A stretch of DNA of 64,000 nucleotides from positions 104,418 to 168,417 of the forward strand of contig NZ_JABSNU010000012.1 of the NCBI RefSeq assembly GCF_013266735.1, given 5' to 3'. A program made the translations under genes and the position numbers. Positions 54,691 through 63,883 of the stretch are shown here, one piece after another (within the stretch, counting starts at the first letter, position 1; every line of letters starts with the position of its first letter). This DNA is from Pedobacter foliorum (GTDB lineage: Bacteria; Bacteroidota; Bacteroidia; Sphingobacteriales; Sphingobacteriaceae). The notes beneath the pieces were generated by a model that saw only the letters and a list, made by a program, of their open reading frames with translations, did no database searches and was not told the origin of the DNA.

Positions 54691-54803
54691 TCATTGCATT
54701 TGATTTAACTTTTATGCTAACTTGCAAAGTCAATATTTTAATATCAAGGGAAGTAGTAACCAAGTACTTTCATTTATGTTTTAGAAGTGCCTTTAACTGA
54801 AAA

Positions 54804-57245
54804 ATGATGAATAAAATAAAAGCCCTCATTTGCATTGTTATACCGATACTATTAACATATGCTCTCAATACAAAGTTCGGCGATACTCCCCCACTTCTTA
54901 AATTCCTTAACCCCTTTACAGGCTTTTGGCAAAACGCTGAAAAAACAACAGTAAATCCAAATAGAAAACTGATTCTGAAAAATGCACTTCAGAATGTAGA
55001 CATAGCATTTGACGATCGAATGATTCCTCATATTTTTGCTCAGAATGACCATGATGTTTATTATGCACAGGGCTATGTAACTGCAATGCATCGCCTATGG
55101 CAAATGGACTTCCAAACTCGTTTTGCAGCAGGCAGATTATGCGAGGTAGTTGGCAAAAAAGCCATCGAGCTAGATAAATATCAACGCCGTATGGGAATGG
55201 TTTATGGTGCTGAAAAATCATTGGAGGGAATGATGGCTGATCCTAAATCTAAAGAAATGGTGTTGGCTTATACTGCCGGCATTAACGATTACATTCATTC
55301 CTTATCGCAGGCAAGTTTACCTGTAGAATACAAGTTACTCGACTTTAAACCGGAAGACTGGACCCCATTAAAGTGCGCATTGTTACTAAAACAAATGTCG
55401 GCAGTATTAGCCATGGGCTCTGACGAATTTTACATGACCAACATCAGAAAAAAATTTGGAAACGATGTAATTAAAGACTTGTTCCCTGATTATCCATTCA
55501 AAGAAGACCCAATTATTCCCGTAGGTACCAAGTGGGACTTTAATCCGCTACCAATACCCAGTCCTCCAGCTGATGCGTTAAAGGAAATGACAACCGGAAA
55601 TATACAAACCATGCAAAAAGAAGAAGGAATTGGAAGTAATAACTGGGCTATTTCGGGCGAAAAAACTGCATCGGGATACCCTATCCTGGCCAACGATCCA
55701 CATCTTGACCTAACACTTCCTTCTATATGGTACCAAATTCAGCTACATGCTCCCGGACTAAATAGTTACGGGGTATCATTACCAGGAGCACCTGGTATAA
55801 TTATTGGATTTAACCAAAATATTGCCTGGGGAGTAACTAATGTTGCAGCCGATGTACTGGATTTTTACCAGATTAAATTTAAAGACAACACTCATAAAAG
55901 TTACTGGTATAACAATGAGTGGAAAAATACAACCACTCGCTTTGAAAAAATCGTGATAAGAGGTAGCAAGCCCGAAATCGATACGGTTTACTATACACAT
56001 CAAGGCCCTGTAGTCTACCTTCAAAAACCGGAAAAATTTTCTAAAGCAAATAATGTCCCTGTTGGTAATGCGCTCAGATGGATTGCACACGAAAAATCTA
56101 ATGAGCTTAAAACTTTTTACTTACTAAACCGTGGTAAAAACTATACTGATTACCGTAAAGCACTAACTTTTTATACTGCCCCGGCACAAAATTTTGTATT
56201 CGCTTCTACTGACAATGACATCGCAATTACTGCTAACGGCAAGTTCCCCTTAAAATGGAAAGATCAGGGGAAATTTATCTTAGATGGTTCAGATCCTAAA
56301 AATGATTGGCAAGGATGGATTCCTTCTGATCAGAATCCTACGGTTAAAAACCCTCCACGGAATTTTGTTAGCTCTGCAAACCAATCATCAACCGATCCAA
56401 GCTATCCGTACTACATTAATTGGGAGTTTAGCCCTTATGAACGTGCGAAACGTATAAACGATAGATTAACTGTGATGACTAAAGCCACTGCTGATAGCAT
56501 TAGAATCATGCAAACAGATACCTACAGTATCCATGCTCAAAACATCTTACCTGCAATTTTGCCTTTAATAGATGCCAGCAAACTAAATGCTACACAAAAG
56601 GAAGGTTTCTCTTTGGTATCTGTATGGAACAAACGTTATGACGCAAAAGAAATTGCAGCAAGCATTTTTGATCTTTGGACTAAACGCCTTCAAGACAACA
56701 TTTGGGCGGATGATTTTAATGTCGATGGCATTCCAATGCGTTATCCATCGAGGGATAGAACAGTACAGTTAATTTTAACACAACCTGATTCTAAATGGAT
56801 TGATAATATTAACACACCTGAGAAAGAAACTTTAAGTGATCTGGTAAATGAGGCATTTAAATACTCATGTGACAGTCTGGAAAGAAAGTACGGGCCGATT
56901 GGTGAACGCTGGCAGTGGGCTAATTTAAAACATACTAATGTGCCTCATTTAGCAAAAATACCAGGCTTCGGGTCAAAAACACTAATGATTGGTGGTGGAA
57001 AGATGACTATCGATGCATTAAGTGAAAGTAATGGCCCATCATGGCGAATGGTAATTGAACTAGGAAAAACACCCAAGGGACATGGTGTTTTTCCGGGTGG
57101 ACAATCAGGAAATCCAGGAAGTAAATTTTATGACAACATGATTGATACCTGGGCAAATGGCGAGCTGTATGATCTTTTCTTTATGCAGTCATTTGATGAT
57201 CCTTCAGCCAAAATAATTTCTAAATTAAAAATATCCAAAAAATAG
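54804..57245 (+). CDS. penicillin-acylase-family Ntn hydrolase
   Basis: 813 residues; amidase of the penicillin G acylase/AHL acylase group, made as a precursor that self-cleaves. Nucleophile Ser278 in GIGSNNWAISG begins the predicted beta chain; other conserved parts are ANDPHLDLTLPSIWYQIQLHA, GFNQNIAWGVTN and, near the C-terminus, VFPGGQSGNPGSKFYDN. The N-terminus is hydrophobic (about 5-20), so envelope or periplasmic. Substrate could be acyl-homoserine lactones (quorum quenching) or other N-acyl compounds. A 116-aa membrane protein follows 4 bp later. Confidence 0.92.
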   Translation: MMNKIKALICIVIPILLTYALNTKFGDTPPLLKFLNPFTGFWQNAEKTTVNPNRKLILKNALQNVDIAFDDRMIPHIFAQNDHDVYYAQGYVTAMHRLWQMDFQTRFAAGRLCEVVGKKAIELDKYQRRMGMVYGAEKSLEGMMADPKSKEMVLAYTAGINDYIHSLSQASLPVEYKLLDFKPEDWTPLKCALLLKQMSAVLAMGSDEFYMTNIRKKFGNDVIKDLFPDYPFKEDPIIPVGTKWDFNPLPIPSPPADALKEMTTGNIQTMQKEEGIGSNNWAISGEKTASGYPILANDPHLDLTLPSIWYQIQLHAPGLNSYGVSLPGAPGIIIGFNQNIAWGVTNVAADVLDFYQIKFKDNTHKSYWYNNEWKNTTTRFEKIVIRGSKPEIDTVYYTHQGPVVYLQKPEKFSKANNVPVGNALRWIAHEKSNELKTFYLLNRGKNYTDYRKALTFYTAPAQNFVFASTDNDIAITANGKFPLKWKDQGKFILDGSDPKNDWQGWIPSDQNPTVKNPPRNFVSSANQSSTDPSYPYYINWEFSPYERAKRINDRLTVMTKATADSIRIMQTDTYSIHAQNILPAILPLIDASKLNATQKEGFSLVSVWNKRYDAKEIAASIFDLWTKRLQDNIWADDFNVDGIPMRYPSRDRTVQLILTQPDSKWIDNINTPEKETLSDLVNEAFKYSCDSLERKYGPIGERWQWANLKHTNVPHLAKIPGFGSKTLMIGGGKMTIDALSESNGPSWRMVIELGKTPKGHGVFPGGQSGNPGSKFYDNMIDTWANGELYDLFFMQSFDDPSAKIISKLKISKK

Positions 57246-57249
57246 CATC

Positions 57250-57600
57250 ATGGTATTTATTGTAATTTTAATAGCCTCTTTTTTACTTCAAATGGTTCTA
57301 CCGTGGTGGATAGTTGTAATCATTGCATTTGCCACATGTGGCTTAATCGGAAAGACAGGGAAGATATCTTTATGGTCGCCATTTCTTGCCATTCTATTGT
57401 TATGGACAGGTATGGCTTTATTTAAAAGCTTACCTAACGACAATATTTTAGCGCTAAGAGTTGCTGGTATGCTTGGTGTAAGTTCATGGATATTAGTTCT
57501 TGTTTTAAGTTCAGTATTAGGCGCATTTATAGCCGGCATTAGTGGCTTTTGTGGTTATCATTTTAGAAAAGCTGTGCTGAGCATGAAAACCAATTCTTAA
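57250..57600 (+). CDS. small integral membrane protein, unknown
   Basis: 116 residues with four predicted membrane helices and little else (IVILIASFLLQMVLPWWIVVIIAF and ILVLVLSSVLGAFIAGISGF regions). No family recognised. Four bp after the acylase stop, so it is probably co-expressed; could assist its membrane association. Confidence 0.65.
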   Translation: MVFIVILIASFLLQMVLPWWIVVIIAFATCGLIGKTGKISLWSPFLAILLLWTGMALFKSLPNDNILALRVAGMLGVSSWILVLVLSSVLGAFIAGISGFCGYHFRKAVLSMKTNS

Positions 57601-57616
57601 TTAAAACTTTGTTGTG

Positions 57617-57624
57617 TATTTTTG
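57617..57624 (+). promoter_or_regulatory. -7 element of the LuxE-like gene
   Basis: TATTTTTG, a full TAnnTTTG match, six bases before a GTG start. The expected -33 position has only TTC (57594-57596). The start site would fall on or next to the GTG. Confidence 0.55.
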
Positions 57625-57629
57625 CACAC

Positions 57630-58613
57630 GTGAAGGATTTAATCAGGCAAATTTTCTCTATTGAAACTAAAGAACAGTTTGAACAAATAGCTCTTGAGGT
57701 ATTTAGGTATCAGGCAAAAAACTGTTCTGTTTATCGTGAATACATATCGCATCTAAGGATTAAGCCTAATGAAATATCTTCATCAGATCACATTCCTTAT
57801 TTACCTATTGGCTTTTTTAAAAGCCATGAAGTATTAAGTTCTACTGACGAAATTGAGATCGTCTTCAGTAGTTCAGGAACCACCGGTATGTTGCAAAGCA
57901 GACACCTGGTTACTGATGTTAAAATTTACGAACAAAGCTTCAATCTTGCTTTTGAGCAGTTTTATGCTAAGCCTGAGCAAACCTGTATACTTGCGCTGTT
58001 GCCTTCTTACCTGGAGCGTGATGGATCTTCTTTGATTTATATGGTTGATGCATTACTAAAACAAAGTAAACACCAAGACAGTGGCTACTTTTTGCACAAT
58101 CATGACGACTTGTTTGAAAAACTAAAAGAACTGCAAGCTTCCGGTCAGAAAACAATTTTAATTGGCGTTACTTATGCCCTGCTCGACTTTGTTGAGCAAT
58201 ACAAAATATCATTCCCAGAATTGGTTGTAATGGAAACTGGTGGAATGAAGGGGAAAAGAAAAGAAATGGTGAGAGAAGAATTGCATGAAATACTTCAAAA
58301 TGGCTTTGGTGTAAACGCCATTCATAGTGAATACGGCATGACTGAACTCTTATCGCAAGCCTACTCTTATGGAAATGGGATATTTAATTGTCCGCCATGG
58401 ATGAAGATCAATCTTCGTGATACCAATGATCCGCTTAGCTTGATAGCGAATAACAAAACAGGAGGAATCAATGTTATAGATCTAGCAAACATCAATTCCT
58501 GCTCTTTTATAGCGACCCAGGATCTGGGCCGCGTATTTGAAGATGAATCTTTTGAGGTTTTAGGCCGTTTTGACAATGCGGATATCAGAGGCTGTAACCT
58601 ATTGGTTCAGTAA
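57630..58613 (+). CDS. LuxE-like acyl-protein synthetase/acyl transferase
   Basis: About 327 residues from a GTG at 57630, the only plausible start; the open frame extends to TTG at 57609, but this overlaps the -7 element. Adenylating-enzyme motif FSSSGTTGMLQSRH (about 80-93), later HSEYGMTELLSQAYS and the C-terminal LGRVFEDESFEVLGRFDNADIRGCNLLV match LuxE/acyl-CoA ligase-like enzymes, which activate fatty acids as acyl-AMP and transfer them to a protein Cys. The luxC reductase partner is absent. In Bacteroidota such solo proteins are of unknown function. Convergent with tyrS. Confidence 0.78.
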   Translation: MKDLIRQIFSIETKEQFEQIALEVFRYQAKNCSVYREYISHLRIKPNEISSSDHIPYLPIGFFKSHEVLSSTDEIEIVFSSSGTTGMLQSRHLVTDVKIYEQSFNLAFEQFYAKPEQTCILALLPSYLERDGSSLIYMVDALLKQSKHQDSGYFLHNHDDLFEKLKELQASGQKTILIGVTYALLDFVEQYKISFPELVVMETGGMKGKRKEMVREELHEILQNGFGVNAIHSEYGMTELLSQAYSYGNGIFNCPPWMKINLRDTNDPLSLIANNKTGGINVIDLANINSCSFIATQDLGRVFEDESFEVLGRFDNADIRGCNLLVQ

Positions 58614-58662
58614 CCATCCTTGACTTAGCAATAATATCCGTCTAGATTCAACAATCATATCT

Positions 58663-58745
58663 TCGTCATCCTGAATTTATTTCAGGATCCCTCAAGAGAA
58701 AGAAAGCCTTGCTTGTGCGAGGCCCTGAAATAAATTCAGGGTGAC
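58663..58745. repeat. REP-like palindromic intergenic repeat, complete copy
   Basis: Left arm 58665-58686 and right arm 58724-58745 are complementary over 22 bp with one mismatch (core CCTGAATTTATTTCAGG), separated by a 37-base loop. It lies between convergent stops (58613 and 58774) and may also act as a bidirectional terminator. A half copy of the left arm appears at 63862-63883. Confidence 0.8.
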
Positions 58746-58773
58746 AAAGAGTATTCCGGAGTAACGAAAACTA

Positions 58774-60060
58774 TTATTTTGCAACAACCAAATAATAGTT
58801 CTTTTTACCTTTTTGAACAATAATGAATTTATCATTCAATAGATTACTATTATTGAAAATACCCTGAGGATCACCGATCTTTTCTTTGTTTACCGATACG
58901 CCTCCTCCTTGAATTAGCTTTTTAGCTTCACCTTTAGAAGCGAAAACACTTGATTTCTCGGCAAGCAAAGTAGCTGCATCTATTCCTTGTTCAAGCTCTG
59001 TTTTTGAAATCTCAAACTGCGGAATACCTTCAAATATCTCTAATACCTGGTCGTCATTTAAGCTCTTAAAAAACTCTAATGAACCATTACCAAATAAAAA
59101 CTCTGAAGTTTTAATTGCAGTCTCTAATGCTTCAACAGAATGTGTCCTGATGGTTATATCTTCAGCCAATGCTTTTTGAAGAACACGCAAATGTGGTGCT
59201 GTGTCGTGCTCTGTCTCAAGACTTTCTATTTCTTCCTGCGTTTTAAGCGTAAAGATTCTGATCCATTTTTTGGTATCATCATCAGAAGCATTGAGCCAGA
59301 ACTGATAAAATTTATATGGCGATGTTTTTGCTGGATCTAACCATACCGCTCCGCTTTCCGTTTTACCAAACTTAGTACCATCAGCTTTTTTAATCAGGTT
59401 GGTAGTAACCGCAAATGCAGTACCCGCATCTTTTCTTCTGATTAATTCTGTTCCTGTTACAATATTACCCCACTGATCTGAACCACCCATTTGTACCAGA
59501 CAATTGTGGTGTTTCCATAAGTAATAAAAATCATATCCTTGAATCAATTGGTAGCAGAACTCTGTAAAAGAAAGTCCAGAATCACCTTCTAATCTTCTTT
59601 TAACACTATCTTTTGCCATCATGTAGTTTACAGTGATGTGCTTACCGATGTCTCGGATAAAAGCAAACAGGTTCATATCCTTAAACCAGTCATTATTGTT
59701 TACCATCACCGCACCATTGCCTGCCGCTTCAAATTTCAAAAATTTAGAAAGTTGTTTTTTCATCCCGGCAAGGTTATGTTCTACCATGGCCTCCGTTTGA
59801 AGGTTTCTTTCGTCAGATTTGCCTGAAGGATCACCTACCATACCGGTAGCTCCACCAACCAAAGCATATGGCTTATGACCTGCACGTTGAAAATGAATAA
59901 GCGTCATAATCTGAGTTAAATGGCCTACATGCAATGAATCTGCAGTAGGGTCAAATCCTATATAACCCGCGGTCATTCCTTCATTCAATTTTTCTTCAGT
60001 ACCAGGCATGATGTCTTGCAACATACCTCTCCAGCGTAGCTCTTCAACGAAATTGGTCAT
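58774..60060 (-). CDS. tyrS: tyrosyl-tRNA synthetase
   Basis: Charges tRNA-Tyr. 428 residues from the ATG at 60060; a TTG seven codons further upstream overlaps the promoter and is not used. Rossmann domain with HVGH at 44-47 (HIGH motif), GGATGMVGDPSGKSDER, LIQGYDFYYLWKH, QMGGSDQWGNI, KMSKS equivalent KFGKTESG, and a C-terminal S4 domain (about 360-428, EAKKLIQGGGVSVN). The minus-strand -7 element TATATTTG lies 19-26 bp before the ATG. Confidence 0.97.
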   Translation of the reverse strand: MTNFVEELRWRGMLQDIMPGTEEKLNEGMTAGYIGFDPTADSLHVGHLTQIMTLIHFQRAGHKPYALVGGATGMVGDPSGKSDERNLQTEAMVEHNLAGMKKQLSKFLKFEAAGNGAVMVNNNDWFKDMNLFAFIRDIGKHITVNYMMAKDSVKRRLEGDSGLSFTEFCYQLIQGYDFYYLWKHHNCLVQMGGSDQWGNIVTGTELIRRKDAGTAFAVTTNLIKKADGTKFGKTESGAVWLDPAKTSPYKFYQFWLNASDDDTKKWIRIFTLKTQEEIESLETEHDTAPHLRVLQKALAEDITIRTHSVEALETAIKTSEFLFGNGSLEFFKSLNDDQVLEIFEGIPQFEISKTELEQGIDAATLLAEKSSVFASKGEAKKLIQGGGVSVNKEKIGDPQGIFNNSNLLNDKFIIVQKGKKNYYLVVAK

Positions 60061-60078
60061 TATTATATCCTTTTGCGG

Positions 60079-60086
60079 CAAATATA
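60079..60086 (-). promoter_or_regulatory. -7 element of tyrS
   Basis: Minus strand TATATTTG, a full match to TAnnTTTG, 18 bases before the tyrS ATG. No clear -33 TTTG at 19 bp. Confidence 0.55.
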
Positions 60087-60164
60087 GGAAAACCTATGTT
60101 ATCCTTTAAATTCAATACACTTCAAAAACAGTTAAATTAAACAAATTTAGCTACTTTTAAAGCA

Positions 60165-60851
60165 ATGAACTTTTTGTCGCATTTTTATTTTGAGAGAGAC
60201 AACCATGACGAAAACATGGTAATTGGAGTAGTTTTGCCCGATTTTGTAAAGAACGCACAGAAAGACAGCAACTTATATCCATTAAAAGAAAGACATCTTT
60301 TTGAATCTGACGCTAATGAAAATTCTATTCTTAGCGGATGGGCCCGACACATCGCAGTTGATGCTGTTTTTCATTCTTCGGAGTTCTTTAAATTACACAC
60401 TAACGCTTTAAAGCAAATCATTTTACCTGTACTTGAAAACAGTCCTGTAAAACCTTTTTTTTTAGCGCATATTGGTCTTGAATTAGTACTGGATCATTTA
60501 CTGACCATTCATGGAACTGTAAACATCAATACTTTTTATGAGCAACTGGGGCAAGTAAACAAAGAAGCGCTGGATTCATTCCTAAAGAAAAGTGGCGTAG
60601 CTGATACCACAGTATTCTTTAAATTTCTGAACAGCTTTATTTCGAGCAGATACCTTTTTAGCTACCAAAAGATCGAAAACATTTCTTATGCCTTAAATCG
60701 CATTTGTATGCGTTTGTGGGACAGCCCTTTTACCGAACCACAACTTGCATTGTTAACCGATAAACTCATTATTTTTAAGTCAGGTATTGAAGATAACTAT
60801 ATGTCAATATTTAGAGATATTGAGCTTCATTTAAGTTCCGGCAACCATTAA
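60165..60851 (+). CDS. AcpH/DUF479-like protein (possible ACP phosphodiesterase)
   Basis: 228 residues, helical, cytoplasmic. The opening MNFLSHFYFERDNHDENMV and VLPDFVKNA resemble AcpH, whose N-terminus MNFLAH is followed by a D-F-V-K region; ARHIAVDAVFHSSEFF supplies His/Asp residues typical of the HD-like site. AcpH removes 4'-phosphopantetheine from acyl carrier protein. Similarity is by eye and the C-terminal half diverges. Between tyrS and ligA. Confidence 0.5.
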   Translation: MNFLSHFYFERDNHDENMVIGVVLPDFVKNAQKDSNLYPLKERHLFESDANENSILSGWARHIAVDAVFHSSEFFKLHTNALKQIILPVLENSPVKPFFLAHIGLELVLDHLLTIHGTVNINTFYEQLGQVNKEALDSFLKKSGVADTTVFFKFLNSFISSRYLFSYQKIENISYALNRICMRLWDSPFTEPQLALLTDKLIIFKSGIEDNYMSIFRDIELHLSSGNH

Positions 60852-60912
60852 CACCAAAATATTTCGTACAAATCTCAATTAGCTCCTAAAGCTAATTTGT
60901 ATCTTCGCTTTT

Positions 60913-62925
60913 ATGTCACTATTTGATATAAAAGACAAAATGGATGCATTGGTTAAGGAGCTTAACCAACACAGTTACAATTACTATGTATTGGCAATGC
61001 CTACCATTGCAGATTATGAGTTTGACAAAAAACTGGAAGAACTTACCAAGCTGGAAAAGGAACACCCGGAATTTGCAGACCCAGACTCTCCTACCCTAAA
61101 GGTTGGCGGCGATATAACTAAAACCTTCACCACTGTAAAACACAGATGGCCAATGCTTTCTTTAGGCAACACCTATAATGAGCAGGATCTCCGTGATTTT
61201 GATGAAAGGGTTAGAAAAACCATTGGCGAAAGCTTTGAGTACGTTTGTGAGCTTAAATTTGATGGTCTTTCCATCAGTTTAACTTATGAAGATACCAAGC
61301 TTGTAAGAGCCGTTACACGTGGGGATGGGACCAAAGGTGATGATGTAACTACCAACATTAAAACAATCAACAACATTCCTCATAAACTAAAGAATGAAGA
61401 AGTTCCTCCTCTGTTTGAAATCAGAGGTGAAATCTTTATGCATCGCGCGGCCTTTGAGCGTTTAAATAAAGAACGCGAAGAGCTTGGAGAGGTACAATAT
61501 GCCAACCCTAGAAATTTTGCTTCAGGAACCGTAAAAATGCAGGATTCGAAAGAAGTGGCAAGACGTCCTCTGGATTGCTTTCTCTATTCTTTAAATACCG
61601 ATAAGAATTATTTTAAAACGCATTGGGAAAGTTTGCAAACCTTAAAAAGCTGGGGATTTAATGTAAGCGACAACTCTAAACTGGTTAACAGTATTGATGA
61701 TGTATTGTTATTTATAAAACACTGGGAAACTGAGCGCTTCAAATTATCTTATGATATTGACGGCATTGTAATTAAAGTGAACAGTTATGCACAACAGCAA
61801 GAATTAGGCTTCACCGCAAAATCTCCACGTTGGGCCATATCCTTTAAATTCAAGGCCGAAGAAGTAGAAACTATACTGGAAAAGGTAACTTATCAGGTTG
61901 GTCGTACAGGTGCAGTTACTCCTGTTGCCAATTTAAAACCCGTACAACTTGCTGGCACTACTGTAAAAAGAGCTACCCTTCATAATGCCAACGAGATTGA
62001 AAGGTTAGATTTACATGAAGGAGATAGTGTATTTGTAGAAAAAGGCGGAGAGATTATTCCTAAAATAATTAATGTGAACCTCGATAAACGTAAAGCGGGT
62101 GCACTTAAAATTATTTATCCTTCTACCTGCCCTGAGTGTGGCGCAGAACTGATTAGAAAAGAAGGTGAGGTTGCGTTTTACTGTCCTAATGATGAAGCTT
62201 GTCCACCACAAATTGTAGGTAAAATCCAGCATTTTATTGGTAGAAAAGCCATGAATATTGATGGTCTTGGAGATGAAACTATAGAAACTTTTTACCAGAA
62301 GGGCTTAGTAAAACACATCAGTGATTTGTACACGCTTCACGAAAAAGCTGAAGAGTTGAAAACCTTAGATCGCTTTGGGGAGCGTTCTATAGAAAACATG
62401 CTGAAAGGTATTGAGCTTTCTAAACAAATGCCTTTTGAAAAAGTACTGTTTGGCCTGGGGATAAGATATGTGGGAGAAACTGTTGCCAAAAAATTAGCTT
62501 TTGGCACTAAAGATATTGAGAAACTGTCGACAGCCAACCTTGAAGAGCTAACAGCAATAGATGAAATTGGACAGCGTATTGCAGAAAGTATAATCGAATA
62601 TTTTGGAAATCCGGAACATTTACATCAAATTGGCCTTTTAAAATCCTACGGACTTCAATTTGAAGCTATAGAAAATGAAATTGCTTTACAAAGTGACAAA
62701 TTAACTGGAAAAACATTTGTAATTTCGGGCGTTTTTGAAAATTATAGCAGAGAAGAACTTAAGGATCTGATAGAAAGCAATGGTGGTAAAATATTAAGCG
62801 GCATTTCTGCAAAGCTTAATTACTTACTTGCCGGCGACAATATGGGTCCGTCTAAACTGGATAAAGCAAAAAAACTGAATGTACCACTGATTTCAGAGGG
62901 TGATTTATTAGAGATGTTGAAATAA
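60913..62925 (+). CDS. ligA: NAD-dependent DNA ligase
   Basis: Seals nicks during replication and repair. 670 residues: Ia domain (HSYNYYVLAMPTIADYEFDKK), adenylation domain with K115 in KFDG and DGIVIKV, OB fold, four-Cys zinc finger (about 406-430, CPECG and YCPNDEACPPQ), HhH repeats and C-terminal BRCT (about 590-670, LTGKTFVISGVF). A TATCTTCG element (60900-60907) sits 5 bp before the ATG, implying a very short leader. dapA follows 10 bp downstream. Confidence 0.98.
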   Translation: MSLFDIKDKMDALVKELNQHSYNYYVLAMPTIADYEFDKKLEELTKLEKEHPEFADPDSPTLKVGGDITKTFTTVKHRWPMLSLGNTYNEQDLRDFDERVRKTIGESFEYVCELKFDGLSISLTYEDTKLVRAVTRGDGTKGDDVTTNIKTINNIPHKLKNEEVPPLFEIRGEIFMHRAAFERLNKEREELGEVQYANPRNFASGTVKMQDSKEVARRPLDCFLYSLNTDKNYFKTHWESLQTLKSWGFNVSDNSKLVNSIDDVLLFIKHWETERFKLSYDIDGIVIKVNSYAQQQELGFTAKSPRWAISFKFKAEEVETILEKVTYQVGRTGAVTPVANLKPVQLAGTTVKRATLHNANEIERLDLHEGDSVFVEKGGEIIPKIINVNLDKRKAGALKIIYPSTCPECGAELIRKEGEVAFYCPNDEACPPQIVGKIQHFIGRKAMNIDGLGDETIETFYQKGLVKHISDLYTLHEKAEELKTLDRFGERSIENMLKGIELSKQMPFEKVLFGLGIRYVGETVAKKLAFGTKDIEKLSTANLEELTAIDEIGQRIAESIIEYFGNPEHLHQIGLLKSYGLQFEAIENEIALQSDKLTGKTFVISGVFENYSREELKDLIESNGGKILSGISAKLNYLLAGDNMGPSKLDKAKKLNVPLISEGDLLEMLK

Positions 62926-62935
62926 TAACTAAACA

Positions 62936-63817
62936 ATGAACAAATTTCACGGAACGGGTGTAGCATTGGTTACGCCATTTAATGCAGATGGGTCGGTAGA
63001 TTTTGACGGGTTGAAAAACCTGATCAATTACCAGATCGAAGGAAAGGTAGAATACCTGGTATCATTAGGTACTACAGGAGAAGCATCAACACTCAATAAA
63101 GACGAAAAGAAGAAGATCTGGGAATTTACAGCAGAAATAAACAATGGCCGTTTACCATTAATCGCCGGTATCGGTGGTAATGATACTAGAGCTATTGCAC
63201 AAAATATAAAAGATTTTGAAGTAAGCGGTTATGACGCCATCTTATCGGCCAGCCCATACTATAATAAACCAACTCAGGAAGGTATTTACCAACACTACAA
63301 AGCACTTAGTGAATCCAGCTCATTGCCAATTTTCTTGTACAATGTACCAGGACGCACAGGAAGCAATATCAGCGCTGAAACGACTTGTCGTTTAGCTACT
63401 GATTTAAAGAACATCATTGCGATTAAAGAGGCCTCTGGGAATTTCGATCAGTTTAATCAGATCATGAGAGATAAACCAGCGGATTTCATGTTAATTTCAG
63501 GTGATGATCCTGTTGCAATGCCAATGATTTCAATAGGTGCTGTAGGTGTAATATCTGTTATTGGAAATGCATTGCCAAAACAACTGTCTGACATGATAAG
63601 ATTATGTTTAGCTGGTGACTTTGCAAAAGCGCTTCCTTTACACCTTAGCTTAATCGAATTTACAAGATTAATGTTTGTAGAAGGCAATCCGGCTGGCGCT
63701 AAAGCGGCATTGAAACACTTTGGCGTATGTGAAGATAACCTTAGACTTCCTTTAGTTCAAGTATCTTCGAAAATACGTGAGGCAATTATTGCAGAAGCAA
63801 ATAAGATTACAGCCTAG
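62936..63817 (+). CDS. dapA: 4-hydroxy-tetrahydrodipicolinate synthase
   Basis: Condenses pyruvate with aspartate semialdehyde in lysine/DAP synthesis. 293 residues, TIM barrel. Signatures: GTGVALVTPFNADGSVD, LVSLGTTGEASTL, SASPYYNKPTQEG, YNVPGRTGSNI, and Schiff-base Lys164 in AIKEASGN. Standard length. It follows ligA by 10 bp, probably in one transcript. Cytoplasmic. Confidence 0.95.
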   Translation: MNKFHGTGVALVTPFNADGSVDFDGLKNLINYQIEGKVEYLVSLGTTGEASTLNKDEKKKIWEFTAEINNGRLPLIAGIGGNDTRAIAQNIKDFEVSGYDAILSASPYYNKPTQEGIYQHYKALSESSSLPIFLYNVPGRTGSNISAETTCRLATDLKNIIAIKEASGNFDQFNQIMRDKPADFMLISGDDPVAMPMISIGAVGVISVIGNALPKQLSDMIRLCLAGDFAKALPLHLSLIEFTRLMFVEGNPAGAKAALKHFGVCEDNLRLPLVQVSSKIREAIIAEANKITA

Positions 63818-63861
63818 TATTGTTATACTACAATGTTAATGAAACGGGAGCCACAATACGC

Positions 63862-63883
63862 TCGTCATCCTGAATTTATTTCA
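63862..63883. repeat. interrupted half copy of the REP-like repeat
   Basis: The 22 bases equal those at 58663-58684, then the match stops abruptly at 63884 where unrelated sequence begins. The remaining arm and loop are missing within the window, as if separated by an insertion. Confidence 0.75.
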
